From contig JAVIAB010000049.1 of the NCBI GenBank assembly GCA_032433765.1, positions 17,991,669 through 18,055,668 on the forward strand: DNA of 64,000 nucleotides, written 5' to 3'. The notes below the pieces were generated by a model. It was given only the letters and a program-made list of their open reading frames with translations. It was not told the origin of the DNA and did no database searches. Of this stretch, positions 13,528-24,584 are shown one piece after another. Position numbers and translations under genes: made by a program. How positions within the stretch are numbered: the first letter of the stretch is position 1; the number at the start of each line of letters is the position of its first letter. Origin of the DNA: Megaustenia siamemsis. Its lineage: Eukaryota > Mollusca > Gastropoda > Stylommatophora > Ariophantidae.

Positions 13528-13922
13528 AAATTGACAATCACGAAGGTACAGACTTTCATTAATGGATGCTTGCGCAGAATAAAGGGATGGAAATGGCAGG
13601 ACAAAGTCACAAACGTGGAATTATGGAAATGTACCGGTCAAATACCAGTGGATAAGAAATACAGCGAAGACGATGGCGATGGATAGGACACACACTACGG
13701 AAACCAACTGAGAGTATTACACAACAGGCCCTTTTTTGGAATCCCAGGGGAAAAGACAAAGAGGAAGACCAAGGAATTCTTGGAGAAGACAGATTGAAGC
13801 AGAGATGAAGATGATGGGGAAGACATGGAATGATCTTAAAAGAATTGCAAAAAACAGAACGACTTGGAAAGTGTTTGTTGAAGACCTATGCTCCACTGGG
13901 AGCTAAAGGTAGAAGAAGAAGA
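13528..13922 (+). mobile_element. LINE-B 3' end fragment (non-LTR retrotransposon)
   Basis: Degenerate C-terminal end of a reverse-transcriptase polyprotein. The translation gives VQTFINGCLRRIKGWKWQDK, then after a frameshift [13 protein letters not shown], then [11 protein letters not shown] third frame gives WNDLKRIAKN, VFVEDLCSTGS and a stop. It ends in a GTAGAAGAAGAAG tail. A second copy lies at 27,012-27,480. It interrupts the satellite: the monomer breaks at ATCTAGCG on the left and resumes at ATCTAGTG on the right, a possible 8-bp target duplication with one mismatch. The 5' part is missing and at least two frameshifts kill the frame. Confidence 0.85.
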
Positions 13923-15600
13923 TCTAGTGTAAAGTGGAGTGATAATATACAGAAGACAGATCTAGTGTAGTAAAGTGGAGTGATAATGTACAGGATACAG
14001 ATCTAGAGTAGTAAAGTGGAGTGATAATATAAAGGAGACAGATCTAGAGTAGTGAAGTGGAGTGATAATATGCATGAGACAGATCTAGTGTAGTAAAGTG
14101 GAGTGATAATATACATGAGACAGATCTAGAGTAGTAAAGTGGAGTGATAATATACAGGAGACAGGTCTAGAGTAGTAAAGTGGAGTGATAATATACAGGA
14201 GACAGATCTAGAGTAGTAAGTGGAGTGATAATATACAGGAGACAGATCTAGAGTAGTAAAGTGGAGTGTTAATATATGCAGGAGAAGATCTATTGTAGTA
14301 AATTGGATTGAGAATATACAGGAGACAGGTCTAGAGTAGTAAAGTGGAGTGATATATACAGGAGACAGATCTAGAGTGGTAAAGTGTAGTAATAATATAC
14401 AGGAGACAGATCTAGAGTACTAAAGTGTAGTGATAATATACAGGAGACAGATCTAGAGTGGTAAGTGTAGTAATAATATACAGGAGACAGATCTATAGTA
14501 CTAAAGTGTAGTGATAATATACAGGAGACAGATCTAGAGTAGTAAAGTGGAGTGATAATATGCAGAAGACAGATCTAGTGTAAGGTGGAGTGATAATATA
14601 CAGGAGACAGATCAAGTGTAAAGTGGAGTGACAATATACAGGAGACAGATCTAGAGTAGTAAAGTGTAGTGATAATATACAGGAGACAGATCTAGAGTAG
14701 TAAAGTGTAGTGATAATATACAGGAGACTGATCTAGAGTAGTAATTGGAGTGATAATATGCAGAAGATAGACATAGTGTAAGGTGGAGTGATAATATACA
14801 GGAGACAGATCTAGTGTAAAGTGGAGTGATAATATACAGGAGACAGATCTAGCGTAAAGTGGAGTGATAATATACAGGAGACAGACTAGCGTAAAGCGGA
14901 GTAAGAATATACAGGGGACAGATCTAGAGTAGTAAAGTGGAGTGATAATATACAAGAGACCGATTTAGCGTAAAGAGGAGTGAGAATATACAGGTGACAG
15001 ATCTAGCGTAAATTCGATTGATAATATACAGGAGACAGATCTCGTGTAAAGTGGAGTGATAATATACAGGAGACAGATCTAGCGTAAAGTAGGGTGATAA
15101 TATACAGTAGACAGATCTAGCGTAAAGTGCAGTGATAATATACAGGAGACAGATCTAGCTTTAATTGCAGTTAGAATAGACAGGAGATAGATCTAGCATA
15201 AAGTGGAATGATAATATACAGGAGACAGATCTAGCGTAAAGTGGAGTGTTAATATACAGGAGACAGATCTAGCTTTAATTGCAGTTAGAATATACAAGAG
15301 ATAGATCTAGCGTAAAGTGGAGTGATAATATACAGGAGACAGATCTAGCGTAAAGTGGAGTGATAATATACAGGAGACAATTCTAGCGTAAAGTGGAGTG
15401 ATAATATACAGGAGACAGATCTAGCGTAAAGTGCAGTGATAATATACAGGAGACAGATCTAGCGTAAATGGAGTGATAATATACAGGAGACAGATTTAGC
15501 GTAAAGTGGAGACATAATATGCAGGAGACAGATCTAGCTTTAATTGCAGTTAGAATATACAAGAGATAGACTGAGTGTAAAGTGGAGTGAGTATATAAAG
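13915..15600. repeat. 41/38-bp satellite array (Sat1d)
   Basis: Units run ATACAGGAGACAGATCTAGA then GTAGTAAAGTGGAGTGATAAT (41 bp). From about 14,800 a 38-bp form with TAGCGTAAAG predominates. It is the fourth period class of the same superfamily. Minus open frames at 14692-14955 and 15383-15745 are by-products. Confidence 0.95.
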
Positions 15601-15837
15601 AATAGTCTACAACATTAGCAAGTGGCAATGTTGTGAGAGACACTGAGGCTATAGTTAGAGGTAATGAAAACCAGGAGTCTAGGGAAAAATTTAATTGAAA
15701 AACTCTGAGATGATGTAAACAAAGAGAATCTCTAAGGCCATGCATATATTAACACTGAGAAACTGGTCGAATATTTATCATATGAATCTTTTATACGAGA
15801 GAAACTTTTCTGATAACAAAATCTGAGATTTGGAAAC
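15601..15837. other. Spacer between satellites
   Basis: Mostly non-repetitive, AT-rich. Isolated GAGAAACT motifs (for example near 15,757 and 15,799) anticipate the next array. No gene or element recognised. Confidence 0.5.
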
Positions 15838-17010
15838 GTTAACAATCGAGAAACGTAAAACCGGGCAGGATTAACAATGAGAAACTTAAAAATGGGTAAT
15901 GACTAACAATTGTGAAACTAAAAGATGAGCAAGGATTAACAAGAAGAAACTAAAAGATGGGCAAGGATTAGCAACGAGAAACGAAAAGATGGGCAATGAT
16001 TAACAACTGTGAAACTAAATGATGGGCAAGGATTAGCAACGAGAAACTAAAAGATGGGCAATGATTAACAACGAGAAACTAAAAGATGGGCAATGATTAA
16101 CAACGAGAAACTAAAAGATGGGCAAGGATTAACAACGAGAAACTAAAAGATGGGCAATGATTAACAATTGTGAAACTAAAATATGGGCAAGGATTAACAA
16201 CGAGAAACTAAAAGATGGGCAAGGATTAACAACGAGAAACTAAAAGATGGGCAAGGATTAACAACGAGAAACTAAAAGATGGGCAATAATTAACAACGAG
16301 AAACTAAAAGATGGGCAATGATTAACAACGAGAAACTAAAAGATGGGCAAGGATTAACAACGAGAAACTAAAAGATGGCAATGATTAACAACGAGAAACT
16401 AAAAGATGGGCAAGGATTAACAACGAGAAACTAAAAGATGGGCAAGGATTAACAACGAGAAACTAAAAGATGGGCAAGGATTAACAACGAAAAACTGAAA
16501 GATAGGCAAGGATTAACAATTGTGAAACTTAAAGATGGGAAAGGATTAACAATCCAGAAACTAAAAGATGGTGGATTAACAGGGAGAAACTAAAAGATGG
16601 GCAAGGATTACAACGAGAAACTAAAAGATGGGCAATGACTAACAACGAGAAACTAAAAGATGGGCAAGGATTAACAACGAGAAACTAAAAGATGGGCAAG
16701 GATTAACAACGAGAACTAAAAGATGGGCAAGGATTAACAAATGTGAAACTAAAAGATGGGCAAGGATTAACAATTGTGAAACTAAAAGATGGGAAAGGAT
16801 TAACAATTGTGAAACTAAAAGATGGGCAAGGATTAACATCGAGAAACTAAAAGATGGGCAAGGATTAACAACGAGAAACTAAAAGATGGGCAAGGATTAA
16901 CAATTGTGAAACTAAAAGATGGGCAAGGATTAACAATTGTGAAACTAAAAGATGGGCAAGGATTAACAACGAGAACTAAAGATGGGCAAGGATTAACAAC
17001 GAGAAACTAA
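15838..17010. repeat. 32-bp satellite array (Sat2), about 36 copies
   Basis: The unit is GATTAACAACGAGAAACTAA followed by AAGATGGGCAAG, 32 bp. A second variant class has CAATTGTGAAACT in place of CAACGAGAAACT, and the two alternate irregularly. The first few units are degenerate. Confidence 0.95.
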
Positions 17011-17221
17011 TGAGAAAATAATAAAGAAGTAAAGGCACCAAGATGCATTAAGATGCTGAGAAAATAAGAAACAGGAACACGTTATGCTTTAGTTGAAAAT
17101 AAACAACGAATAACGAACAATAATAAATATATATCCGTCATATATACACAAATCGCACAGCGCCTTGTCGCTATGTTTGACTCTAAGATTCGGAACTCAT
17201 TTCTAAAAGTATAATTTCTTA
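17011..17221. other. AT-rich spacer, nothing recognised
   Basis: A minus-strand open frame spans 17082-17345, but its 3' half is antisense to LINE-A, so I do not support it as a gene. Confidence 0.4.
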
Positions 17222-17474
17222 GTTTAGTCTTTAGTATACTCATAGTCTTAACATACAGATGTGAATCATGGACAATAAGACAACAGACAAGAAAATCACT
17301 GGAGTCTATAGAAGTAGTTTTACAGAAGAATGTTGAGAATACCATGGACAGCTAAGAGGAGTAATGAAAACGCTCTGAAAGAGGTGAAAGCAAAAGAAAG
17401 ATAATTTCCAATATTAGGAAGAAACAATCATCATTTTGTGGCCATGTATGAGAAGCGAACAGCTGGAATGTATC
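17222..17474 (+). mobile_element. LINE-A 3' fragment, left half (split by 37-bp array)
   Basis: C-terminal region of a non-LTR reverse transcriptase. The + translation resembles YRCESWTIRQQTRKSLES, followed in another frame by RRMLRIPWTAK and the start of the segment otherwise read as RKKQSSFFGHVMRREQL. Six or more LINE-A copies occur in the window (also 17,831, 19,530, 20,390, 23,545, 44,885 and 55,390). Frameshifted and truncated. Confidence 0.8.
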
Positions 17475-17830
17475 GGCTGGGGTGAAAGATACGATTAGCA
17501 ATCATGATATTAGTTTAAGTAAAAGATACGATTAGCATCATGATATTAGTTTAAGTAAAAGATACAATTAGCAATCATGATATTAGTTTAAGTAAAAGAT
17601 ACGATTAGCAATCATGATTATTAGTTTAAGTAAAAGATACGATTAGCAATCATGATATTAGTTTAAGTAAAAGATACGATTAGCAATCATGATATTAGTT
17701 TTAAGTAAAAGATACGATTAGCAATCATGATATTAGTTTAAGCAAAAGATACGATTAGCAATCATTATATTAGTTTAAGTAAAAGATACGATTAGCAATC
17801 ATTATATTGGCTGGAGTAAAGAATACGATT
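17475..17830. repeat. 37-bp tandem array inside LINE-A, about 9 copies
   Basis: The unit is GTTTAAGTAAAAGATACGAT followed by TAGCAATCATGATATTA (37 bp). Edge monomers read TATCGGCTGGGGTGAAAG on the left and TATTGGCTGGAGTAAAG on the right. A stretch of LINE-A of about 55 bp (AAACAATC to CAGCTGGAATRTAT) is present on both sides, so the array sits between direct repeats of its host element. Confidence 0.9.
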
Positions 17831-18075
17831 TAAACAATCCTCATTTTTTGGCCATGCAATGAGAAGAGAACAGCTGGAATATATTGTTACAAACTGGGAC
17901 AATTGAGGGACGAAGAGATAGAGAGAAGCAAAGAGAAAAAATAACAGACAGCTTAAGAGAATGGCTTGGCAGAAGGTCTACAACAGAAATGATAAATAAC
18001 TGTCGTGATCGAAAGTTGTGGAGAGACATGATCACCTACGCCAGCAGGCCCGGTACTTGATGGTGATGATGACAC
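17831..18075 (+). mobile_element. LINE-A 3' fragment, right half with 3' terminus
   Basis: Continues LINE-A from the HVMRREQLEY region through a diverged GRRDREKQREK segment and REWLGRRSTTEMINN to WRDMITYASRPGT and a stop, then a short GATGGTGATGATGA tail. It overlaps the left half by about 55 bp. Confidence 0.8.
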
Positions 18076-18555
18076 ACAGTTTGCCTGATTAATGTTGACA
18101 CTGGATACTCTCCGCTTTTAAGGTGCATATAGGTCCTGGGAGAAACCAAAGGGCAGACAGCCCTGAGATCTAAGGATGTCGTGTCAGGGCTTCCTTGAGG
18201 GACTTCTCTAAAAGTGAAAGAAACTGGGAAAGTCTGACATCAGATCGTAGCGCGTGGAGAACAAAATGAAAGAAAAAGAAAATAAACGATACGGCAACAT
18301 TCGAGGGAGTGATTATGTTAAAATTTGAAGACAAAACGGGCAGGAAGAAAGGAGGTAAAGACAGACAAACAAATACACTGTTAATTTTTAGGTCATATCT
18401 ATCAATCCAACACTGACAGATTCAGCCACAAGAAAAGCTGCTCTTTAAAACAGCATCCAGCATATGACACAGATATTTTAGTAAATTACTGACGATTCAT
18501 CACTGCTTGCGTCCAACCGTCTGTCTTGACGTCAGGGGACATATTCAAATATGAC
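18076..18555. other. Non-repetitive interval, nothing recognised
   Basis: No open frame over 60 codons and no internal repeat in this 480-bp stretch. Slight A-richness around 18,260-18,370. Confidence 0.4.
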
Positions 18556-18705
18556 ATAAGGGGAATATGGCGTTCACTCTTAGCGCCTATTTATTTTAAC
18601 GGTAAGTTACACATCTGAGGTGTGATGTGGTCGGTATCACGTCTAGCCGCCCTTCATTCTCCCAGATAAATATATCAGGTGCACATTTTTAAAGGTTAAG
18701 TGAAC
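18556..18705 (-). mobile_element. Headless SINE-H body fragment
   Basis: Segments GGGGAATATGGCGTT, GTGGTCGGTATCACG and CCCAGATAAATATATCAGG match the same order in the SINE-H copies at 46,690-46,940 and 47,863-48,101. The tRNA-like head expected near 18,720 is absent. Strand follows the complete copies. Confidence 0.6.
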
Positions 18706-19529
18706 AGAAATATTTCGGAAAAATGTATAAAAAAAGACACCAATATGGTAAATAATGAAACAATTATCTAACTGACATACCAACAGAGGCCCAAGCACAT
18801 AGGCCATGATGTTTGACGTATCACAATTGTAAAGATCAATTTGACCGCAGTGGTAACTAATTACACATATCTGAAACACAATTTGAATATCAACTACCTG
18901 ATAACATGGATATCATGAGATAACAAATTAAGAATGAAATAACTATTATTACTTTTCTGATGACTCCTCGTGAAGAATCGTGTTCACACTCACAAACGTA
19001 TTCACCAACTCAGCTGGAGACGACGATAATCTGTTATCGGCTGGAAAGAAGTCACATAAAGGAAAAAAGGAAACAGCGTTATCGCATCACAGGAACGGAA
19101 AATAGAATTGAATACACATATCCAAAGAGGAAGGAAAAGCCACAGTATAAAAAGCACCTGTAATATCTGTAGTCAATAGATCTTTTCACCGCTGCTGTCT
19201 GAGAATGTGTTTGATAAAATTATAAACTATTTCATGTATTGAAAACGAAATGTATAGCCTGTATGATTCGGCCGCTGCCAACTTCCACCGAGCTTTGTGT
19301 TATTGATTCTGAATGGTCGACGGGTAACATTTCCGACCAATGACAACACAGGCTTAACTTACCCGTCACCAAGCTTAAGACACAATGTTGGTGACACGAG
19401 CATCTCGACCACAGTGGGCGGGAAGGCAAGTTAGCCCCACCCACAAGTAACACCCTTTGGTCAGGGATCCCCAAGTTTGTTGTGTCCCTCGTGAACGTGT
19501 ATGTTTCTCACAATATTGTCCGTGCTGTT
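18706..19529. other. Unassigned sequence with two short open frames
   Basis: Open frames at 18960-19163 (+, 67 codons, K/R-rich C-terminus) and 19232-19474 (-, 80 codons) show no domain I recognise, no splice context and no relatives in the window. They may be chance. Confidence 0.3.
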
Positions 19530-19992
19530 CTGTTTATGAGGAAGATACTATGCAATCCATTGTTGACAATAGAAACAAGAAAAAGAGTTATTAAAAGTTA
19601 TGTAGAGCCTGTCCTAACATATGGATGTGAATCAGGGACAATAGGACAACATGTGGTTTTACAGAAGAATGTTGAGAATACCATGGACAGCTAAAAGAGT
19701 AATGAGGATATTCTGAGAAGGTCAAAGCAAAAAGAGAGCTAATTTCCAATATTAGGAAGAAACATCATCATTTTTTTGGCCATGAATTGAGAAGGGAACA
19801 ACTGGGATATATTATGACAACTGAAAAATTGAGGACGAAGAGATAAAGGGAAGCAAGCAGAAAAAATATCTGACAGCTCAAGAGAATGGCTTGGCAGAAG
19901 GTCAACAACAGAAATGATAAATAACTGTCGAGATCGAAAGTTGTGGAGAGACATGATCACCTACGCCAGCAGGCCCTGTACTTGATGATGAT
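19530..19992 (+). mobile_element. LINE-A 3' fragment, second copy
   Basis: Begins further upstream than the first copy: FMRKILCNPLLTIETRKR, SYVEPVLTYGCES, then (shifted) the VENTMDS and frame-shifted RRMLRIPWTAK region. It continues to the WLGRRSTTEMINN and ITYASRP regions and a short TGATGATGATG tail. Small deletions break the frame. Only the part after the catalytic domain is present. Confidence 0.8.
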
Positions 19993-20039
19993 GATTTCTT
20001 GCCATTTGTAAACAGTAATTCTGTTGTAAAAAAGACCAA

Positions 20040-20335
20040 ATGGAGAAATGCTTAAAGAGACCAACACAAAAAGGGAATTCCTGAAAAACACCAGAAAGAA
20101 ACAACATTTCTCATGAACACCATGAGAAGCGGAAAGTTGGAATACTTGGTTACAACTGGCAAAATACAAGAAAAGAGAGATCGCGCGAAGACCAAGAGAG
20201 AAAATACTGGATAGCTTGGTGTCATGGCATGGAAAACAGTCAACAACAGAATTGATACGATGCACTGTAGATAGAAGATTCTGGTAGGACAAGATCGCTT
20301 ACGCCAACCGGTATGGCACACGATGATGAATTCTG
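20040..20335 (+). mobile_element. Diverged LINE-A paralogue, 3' end
   Basis: The + translation in shifting frames gives LKETNTKREFLKNTRKKQHF, MRSGKLEYLVTTGKIQEKRD, SLVSWHGKQSTTELI and DKIAYANRYGT. It aligns block by block with LINE-A (REL-SNIRKKQ, EYIVTTGKIEG, STTEMI, DMITYASRPGT) but is clearly an older or separate subfamily. In-frame stops are present. Confidence 0.7.
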
Positions 20336-20389
20336 TAGTTGTGATGACCCATGATTATACAAGAAGTTATGAGGGTAGTTTTCTACATC

Positions 20390-20522
20390 AAACAGGACGA
20401 CAACAGACAAGAAAATCACTGAGTCTGTAGAAACGTGGTTTTACAGAAGAATGTTGAGAATACCAAGGACAGCTAAGAAGAGTAATGAAAATGTTCTGAA
20501 AGAGGCCAAAGCAAAAGACAGC
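20390..20522 (+). mobile_element. LINE-A third copy, left part
   Basis: Reads RQQTRKSL, FYRRMLRIPRTAKKSNENVL up to AAAGCAAAAGACAGC, where an oppositely oriented LINE-C begins. The LINE-A sequence resumes at 21,528. The last 10 bases (20,513-20,522) are repeated at 21,528-21,537 with one mismatch. Confidence 0.8.
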
Positions 20523-21527
20523 TTCTTCTTCTTCTTCTTCTATCCTTCCTCTGCTGCTGTTGGCGTCGAGGGGAGAAACAATCTGCGATTCTTGCTCTTC
20601 TGTTGGCCTCTTCTGATGTTATTCCTCCTAGTGACTCTAGTATTCCCTTTATCCATCTCTTTCTCGGTCTTCCTTTAATCTGGCGTTTTCGTAGCGTTTG
20701 TTTATGGCTCTTTGAGTCATTGTTAGTTCTTTTTGTCTTATGTGCCGAACCAATTTATTTGTTGTTTCTTTATGTGTTCGATGGCTGGTTCAATTTCGAG
20801 TTTCTTCCTCAGGTCAGTGTTTCTTACTCTGTCCCTTGAGCTGTTTCCTGTCATTCTTCTGACACATTTCATTTCGGTGGTGGTTATCTTTCTTAATGTT
20901 CTAGAGTCCAGCGTCCAATTCTGGCACTGATAGCACAGAGTTGGTAGAAAAATTGATTTGTATTTGCCCTTTTTGTTTCCGTAGTTATTGCTTTGTTTTT
21001 CAATAGTGTTGATACTTGGCCTATAACTTGGCAAGCTTTGTTACACCTTATATCTATCTCTGTTTTCTGGTTATTGTCTTGTGTTAACGTGCTACCCAGA
21101 TATTTAAAATTGTCTACTTGCTTCAAAGTTGTATTATCTATTATGATGTTTAGTTTTTCTTTCTTTCTCGCTATTGCTATTACATCGGTTTTGCTTATGT
21201 TGATCTTCATGTTGTATTGTTAACAAGTGTTGTTTAGCCTGTTGATATGTTCTCGTAGGTCCTCATTTGTTTCATGTACCAGAACTTGGTCATCTGCAAA
21301 TAGTATTTCATTTATTTCTTCCTCTCTTCTGCTGTTTTCTGGTACGTATATTTCGTTCTCTTTTGTGTTATCGCTTGTTATCATCCGTGTTGGTATATTT
21401 CCTTTGATTGGGCATGCTAATATATTGTCCATATATGTGATGAAAAGTAAAGGGGAAAGCACGCAGCCTTGTCTTACTCGGAGTTAATGGTGAAATGTTT
21501 AGAGTAGCCTGCTTCAGATCTTACTGT
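20523..21527 (-). mobile_element. LINE-C insertion (1,005 bp) nested in LINE-A
   Basis: 5'-truncated non-LTR retrotransposon on the minus strand, ending at its 3' side in an AGAAGAAGAAGAAG tail (TTC repeats at 20,523 on +). It is bounded by AAAAGACAGC (20,513-20,522) and AAAAGAGAGC (21,528-21,537), a 9/10 target duplication. It includes part of the reverse-transcriptase palm and the C-terminal region. It is the only copy in the window with a catalytic RT motif. Confidence 0.9.
20738..21488 (-). pseudogene. LINE-C reverse transcriptase fragment
   Basis: Read from 21,488 downward on the minus strand. VRQGCVLSPLLFITYMDN precedes ILFADDQVLVHE, which contains the FADD catalytic motif of reverse transcriptases. 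NMKINISKTDVIAIA and NFKYLGSTL follow, then CNKACQVIGQVSTLL, FLPTLCYQCQNWTL and IEHIKKQQINWFG. The segments lie in three overlapping open frames (21220-21462, 20893-21210, 20738-21034), so frameshifts inactivate it. The endonuclease and N-terminal RT are missing. Clade is not assigned. Confidence 0.85.
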
Positions 21528-21779
21528 AAAAGAGAGCTAATTTCCAATATTATGAAGAAACAATCATTGTTGGGCCATGTAATGAAAAGAGAACAACTGG
21601 AATATATTGTGACAACTGGGAAAATTGAGGGACGAAGAGATAGAGGGAACCAAAGAGAATAAGGATACCAGACAACTTAAGAGAATGACTTGGTAGAAGA
21701 TAAAAGAAATTATAAATAAAAATCTAGAACGAAAGTTGTGGGAGAGACATGATCACCTAACGCCAGCAGGCATGGTACT

Positions 21780-21814
<35 letters not shown>

Positions 21815-21815
21815 T
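21528..21815 (+). mobile_element. LINE-A third copy, right part with (GAT)n tail
   Basis: LINE-A resumes with KRELISNI then EYIVTTGKIEGRRDR and ends ...ACTTGATGATG in a run of about 11 GAT triplets to 21,815. Joining it to 20,390-20,522 restores the family order, supporting the nested-insertion reading. Confidence 0.85.
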
Positions 21816-22229
21816 TATCAGTAATATATTGAAATAGACTTTGTCACAGATTGTACTTTAAGTCGTGTTTCTCCCTGACAAACTGCGACAGTTTCTCTGT
21901 AAAACCTCTTTGATCCTAATCCTACTATCAAGTCTGCGTTTGTTTACTTAAACTCTCATGTAGCAACAATAATTTACCTAAACAAAAACCTCTCTATCCA
22001 ATTTACTTTATGAACAAAATCAATTTCAATGAGAAAATCATTTCTCTACTCAAATCGTCTCCATATCAAACTCTTCAATTCCTGAAACATCGAAGTTGTC
22101 CAAATATTCTCTCAGAGAAATATTACTTCTCTTTACAGCAATCACTCATTAACCTTTCTTTACAGCGGGGCTCGCATGTTTACTTCTTTTCATAACAAAA
22201 ACACATAAAAAATCTTCACTGCATTTACA
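21816..22229. other. AT-rich interval, nothing recognised
   Basis: One 61-codon + open frame (22010-22195), rich in S, L and Q, with no recognised domain. Not supported as a gene. Confidence 0.4.
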
Positions 22230-23544
22230 CATTTATTTATCTCTGTAGCAATTACACATTTATTAATCTCTGTAACAATTACACATTTATTTATCTCTGT
22301 AGCAATTGCACATTTATTTATCTCTGTAGCAATTACACATTTCTTTATCTTTGTAGCAATTACACATTTCTTTATCTATGTAACAATTACACATTTAATT
22401 ATCTATGTAACAATTACACATTTATTTATCTCTGTAGCAATTACACATTTATTTATCTCTGTAGGAATACACATTTAAATTTATCTCTGTTACAATTACA
22501 CAGTTTCATTTATCTATGTAGTTTTTACACAAAATATTTATCTCTATAGCAATTGCACATTTATTTGTCTATGTAACAATTACATATTTCTTTATCTTTG
22601 TCACAATGACACACTTATTTATCTCTGTAACAATTACACATTTTTATCTATCTCTGTAGCTATTACACATTTGTATCTATCTCTGTAGCTATTGCACATT
22701 TATTTATCTCTGTAGCAATTACACATTTATTTATCTATGTAACAATTACATATTTATTTATCTCTGTAATAATTACACATTTGTTTATCTCTCTAACAAT
22801 TACATATTTTTATTTATCTCTGTAACAATTACACATTTATTTCTCTGTAACAATTACACATTTATTTATCTCTGTAATAATACACATGTATTTATCTCTG
22901 TAGCAATTACACATTTATTTATATCTGTAGCAATTACACATTTATTTATCTCTGTAGCAATTACACATGTATTTATCATTGTAGCAATTACACATTTCTT
23001 TATCTATGTAACAATTACACATTTAATTATCTATGTAACAATTACACATTTTCATTTAGCTATGTAGTTTTTACACAAACATTTATCTCTGTAGCTATTA
23101 CACATTTATTTATATATGTAACAATTACACATTTATTTAATATGTAATAATTACACATTTTTTAAACTCTAACAATTACACATTTATTTATCTATGCAAC
23201 AGTTACACATTTTTATTTATCTCTGTAGCTATTACACATTTATTTATCTCTGTAGCAATTACACATTTATCTATCTCTGTAGCAATTACACATTTATTTA
23301 TCTCTATAGCAATTACACATTTATTTATCTCTGTAGCAGTTACACATTAATTTATCTCTGAAGCAATTACACATTTATTTATTTCTGTAGCAGTTTCACA
23401 TTTATTTATCTCTGTAGCAATTACACATTTTTTAAAATCTCTGTAACAATTACACATTTATTTATCTCTGTAGCAATTACACATTTATTTATCTCTATAG
23501 CAGTTACACATTTATTTATCTCTATAGCAATGGCATATTTATTT
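22230..23544. repeat. 27-bp T-rich satellite (Sat3a), about 48 copies
   Basis: The unit is ACACATTTATTTATCTCTGT then AGCAATT, 27 bp, with frequent AACAATT and CTATGTA variants and occasional indels. A subset carries GTAGTTTTTACACAAA. It stops where the LINE-A tail (TCATCATCATC) begins. Confidence 0.95.
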
Positions 23545-23971
23545 ATCATCATCATCACCATCAAGTACCACGCCTGCTGGCGTAGGTGATCATGTCTCTC
23601 CGCAACTTTCGATCAGGACAGTTATTTATCATTTCTGTTGTTTACCTTCTGCCAAGCCATTCTCTTAATCTGTCTGGTATCTTTTCTCTTTGCTTCCTCT
23701 TGCTCTTCGTCACTCCATTTTCCAGTTGTTACAATATATTCCAGCTGTTCCCTTCTCATTACATGACAACAAAATGATGATTGTTTCTTCCTAATATTGG
23801 AAGTTAGCTCTCTTTTTGCTTTGACCTCTTTCAGAACATTTTCATTACTCTTCTTAGCTGTCCATGGTATTCTCAATATTATTCTGTAAAATCACATTTC
23901 TACAGACTCCAGTGATTTTCTTGTCTGTTGTCCTATTTTCCATGACTCACATCCATATGTTAATACTGGCT
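23545..23971 (-). mobile_element. LINE-A 3' fragment, minus strand
   Basis: Complementary strand gives WTAKKSNENVLKEVKAKREL and SNIRKKQSSFCCHVMRREQL, then YIVTTGKWSDEEQEE and a diverged end; open frame 23622-23876. The 3' tail TGATGATGATGATAA sits at the left edge against the 27-bp satellite. The upstream end stops at AATACTGGCT (23,962-23,971), and the LINE-A sequence resumes at 24,585 after an insertion. Confidence 0.8.
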
Positions 23972-24584
23972 TTCATCATCATCAACATCATCATCGAGTG
24001 CCTTCTCCGCAACGAAGGTTGGCTGGGTTCTACCCAGTTTCTTGCTTTGATGGTGCAGGCTGTCATAGATTGACTTGTCCATCTTTTGATGTTACTCGTC
24101 CATGTTAGTTTTGGTCTGCCTCTGCCTCTTTTATTTCTCTCCATGGCTTTTTTTGGAGTGTTACGTTATGAGGCTCCAATCTCTTTCACGGTGGTCTGCC
24201 ATATTCGTCTTTCGTGTTCTGAATATGCCTCATGTGTACCACACACTTTGCTGTTTTCGCCTTCTGGGCCGTTGATCATTTTCGATTCATCCGCCCCATC
24301 TACCGACACAGACTTTTTATATTCGGTTGAACATACCCGGCAGCGCCAATTTTTTGTGTGTCGAACCATGTGTTTGACTACTGAACCGCGAAGGCACGAC
24401 ACAAAGAAGAATAAATCATATTCCACTTAAATATCGGTAATCACAGTTTATCCACACGTCCGAAATAAAACATACTCCAAACGGGGAATAGCAACACATA
24501 ATTTCATAACTCGACTATCACGCAAATCATTTAAATATAGGCAAGAGCCGAAATATAACAACGACTGCACGTAGCCGCCATGAC
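23972..24584 (-). mobile_element. Composite element with LINE-D 3' tail, inserted in LINE-A
   Basis: About 613 bp bounded by AATACTGGCT (23,962-23,971) and AATACTGGGCT (24,585-24,595), a probable target duplication. Its 3' end (minus sense) is a LINE-D terminus: RGRGRPKLTWTSNIKRWTSQ then an ATGATGATG-type tail. Its 5' 450 bp (24,136-24,584) has no match to LINE-D at 43,139-43,720. That part carries an 86-codon minus open frame (24166-24426) with NWRCRVCSTEYKKSVSVDGA that I do not recognise. It could be a SINE that borrowed the LINE-D tail, or a LINE-D with an unrelated insertion. Confidence 0.65.

Noticed and set aside
1..17010. CRISPR-like direct repeats
   Set aside because: Units are contiguous with no unique spacers, no cas genes, and the DNA is eukaryotic.
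24166..24426. CRVC-containing 86-codon frame as a zinc-finger gene
   Set aside because: Only one CxxC pair, no partner ligands in order, and it lies inside an insertion with target duplication.
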